The notes under the pieces: model-generated
Database searches by the model: none
What the model was told of the DNA's origin: nothing
Seen by the model: only the letters and a program-made list of their open reading frames with translations
In this document: in pieces, positions 6,750-7,081 of the stretch
Numbering within the stretch: position 1 is the first letter of the stretch
How the letters are laid out: each line of letters begins with the position of its first letter
From: Alkaliphilus sp.
GTDB taxonomy: Bacteria; Bacillota; Clostridia; Peptostreptococcales; Natronincolaceae
Length of the DNA stretch: 7,081 bases
Direction: 5' to 3'
Assembly: GCA_023230535.1 (NCBI GenBank)
Contig: JALNXC010000056.1
Coordinates: 1-7,081 of the forward strand
Translations under genes and position numbers: made by a program

Positions 6750-6757
6750 CCTCCTTT
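6750..6757 (-). promoter_or_regulatory. ribosome binding site of aroF
   Basis: AAAGGAGG on the minus strand lies 8 bases before the ATG at 6741. It fixes that ATG as the start in preference to an in-frame TTG at 6786. Confidence 0.9.
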
Positions 6758-6784
6758 ATTTTTTTTGCCGCAGTCTCGAAACAC

Positions 6785-6938
6785 AAATTTGCCTACTCCC
6801 TTTGGTCATGCAAATCCAGGGCTATGCAATTCTATTTTTCACTTTTAAGTGAAAATATTAGAATTGTAAGCTTTGGGAAATTTGGTTCTCGTTGCGTTTG
6901 ACCTACCAACGATTTGCCTTGCAAATCGGGTTAGGTCA
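6785..6938 (-). other. hairpin-rich 5' leader of the aro operon (candidate structured RNA or small repeat element)
   Basis: Three inverted repeats lie between the terminator and aroF. Hairpin A (6899-6938) pairs TGACCT/AGGTCA, ACC/GGT and CGATTTGC/GCAAATCG, about 17 bp with a 3-base loop and small bulges. Hairpin B (6827-6866) pairs CAATTCTA/TAGAATTG outside and TTTTCACTT/AAGTGAAAA inside. Hairpin C (6787-6792 with 6810-6815) pairs ATTTGC/GCAAAT around a 17-base loop. The arms of A and C share the GATTTGC sequence, so alternative pairings are possible. I recognise no known riboswitch or T-box core, and no Phe, Tyr or Trp codon run. The block may be a regulatory leader or simply a dispersed repetitive element. 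No convincing -35/-10 pair was found, although a promoter should lie here. Confidence 0.4.
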
Positions 6939-6939
6939 T

Positions 6940-6967
6940 AAAAAAAGAGACTTCTCGAAGAGTCTCT
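6940..6967 (-). terminator. intrinsic (Rho-independent) terminator upstream of the aro operon
   Basis: On the minus strand a 7-bp perfect stem (AGAGACT pairing with AGTCTCT, plus-strand arms 6961-6967 and 6946-6952) closes an 8-base loop. It is followed directly by seven T residues (6946-6940, the first being the last stem base). The opposite strand has no T-run after the stem, so termination is directional. It lies about 40 bases after the stop of the partial gene and about 200 bases before aroF, so it most simply ends the upstream transcript. It could instead act as an attenuator if the aro promoter lay upstream of it, but no T-box or leader peptide supports that. Confidence 0.8.
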
Positions 6968-7006
6968 CTGTTTAAAAAGTTATAAGTATATGTTTTCTAA
7001 ATTTTG

Positions 7007-7081
7007 TTATAAGGTTTGATAATCAGGCAGCCATCTTCGAAATGGTAAATCTATATCTATTTTTTTGTATGCAAAATAACC
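7007..7081 (-). CDS. 3' end of an unrecognised protein gene (partial)
   Basis: An open frame enters from the right edge of the window and runs 24 codons to a TAA stop at 7009-7007. The visible C-terminus ends in FRRWLPDYQTL, which has the mixed aromatic and charged composition of a genuine protein end. A strong intrinsic terminator follows about 40 bases downstream on the same strand, which supports a real gene ending here. The visible part is too short to assign a family. The terminator suggests that it belongs to a transcription unit separate from the aro operon. The alternative is a chance open frame of 24 codons, which cannot be excluded without the sequence to the right. Confidence 0.55.
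   Translation of the reverse strand, partial: GYFAYKKIDIDLPFRRWLPDYQTL

Noticed and set aside
6742..6786. Upstream TTG start for aroF, giving 15 more residues
   Set aside because: The added residues span the AAAGGAGG ribosome binding site itself, and the ATG at 6741 gives the MIVV start seen in related type I-beta enzymes.
6742..6940. T-box, aromatic attenuator or known riboswitch in the aroF leader
   Set aside because: No T-box consensus, no run of Phe, Tyr or Trp codons and no recognisable riboswitch core was found. Only unexplained hairpins remain.
1..7081. CRISPR array, tRNA, rRNA, transposase or toxin-antitoxin genes
   Set aside because: No regularly spaced direct repeats, tRNA-like folds or transposase motifs were seen on either strand. 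The repeats present are short palindromes and one intragenic tandem array.

Overview
This AT-rich window is almost entirely one minus-strand operon for chorismate synthesis. The likely host is a low-GC Gram-positive bacterium of the Bacillota, probably of the Clostridia. The evidence is strong AGGAGG-type ribosome binding sites, GTG and TTG starts, a type I-beta DAHP synthase with an N-terminal regulatory domain, a class II EPSP synthase and an AT-rich codon bias. The genus cannot be read from the sequence.

Layout, in the direction of transcription (high to low coordinates). The 3' end of an unrecognised gene enters at 7081 and stops at 7007. An intrinsic terminator follows at 6967-6940. A hairpin-rich 5' leader runs from about 6938 to 6742. 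Then come aroF (DAHP synthase, 6741-5740), aroC (chorismate synthase, 5689-4559), aroB (3-dehydroquinate synthase, 4571-3519), a 231-bp gap filled by dispersed palindromic repeats, aroA (EPSP synthase, GTG start, 3287-2001), aroE (shikimate dehydrogenase, 2011-1058), and a chorismate mutase-shikimate kinase fusion (TTG start, 953-177). Positions 1-176 carry no gene but hold a second type of palindromic repeat.

Together the genes cover six of the seven steps from PEP and erythrose-4-phosphate to chorismate, and the fused mutase domain adds the first step toward Phe and Tyr. Only 3-dehydroquinate dehydratase is missing and must be encoded elsewhere. aroC/aroB and aroA/aroE overlap, which suggests translational coupling.

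I see no new defence, mobile or signalling system. The points worth a second look are smaller: a 36-bp in-frame tandem repeat that enlarges AroE, a dispersed repeat that appears to have supplied the stop codon and last residues of AroB, the domain fusion with an Asp-to-Gly change in the kinase D-x-D motif, and a structured leader upstream of aroF.
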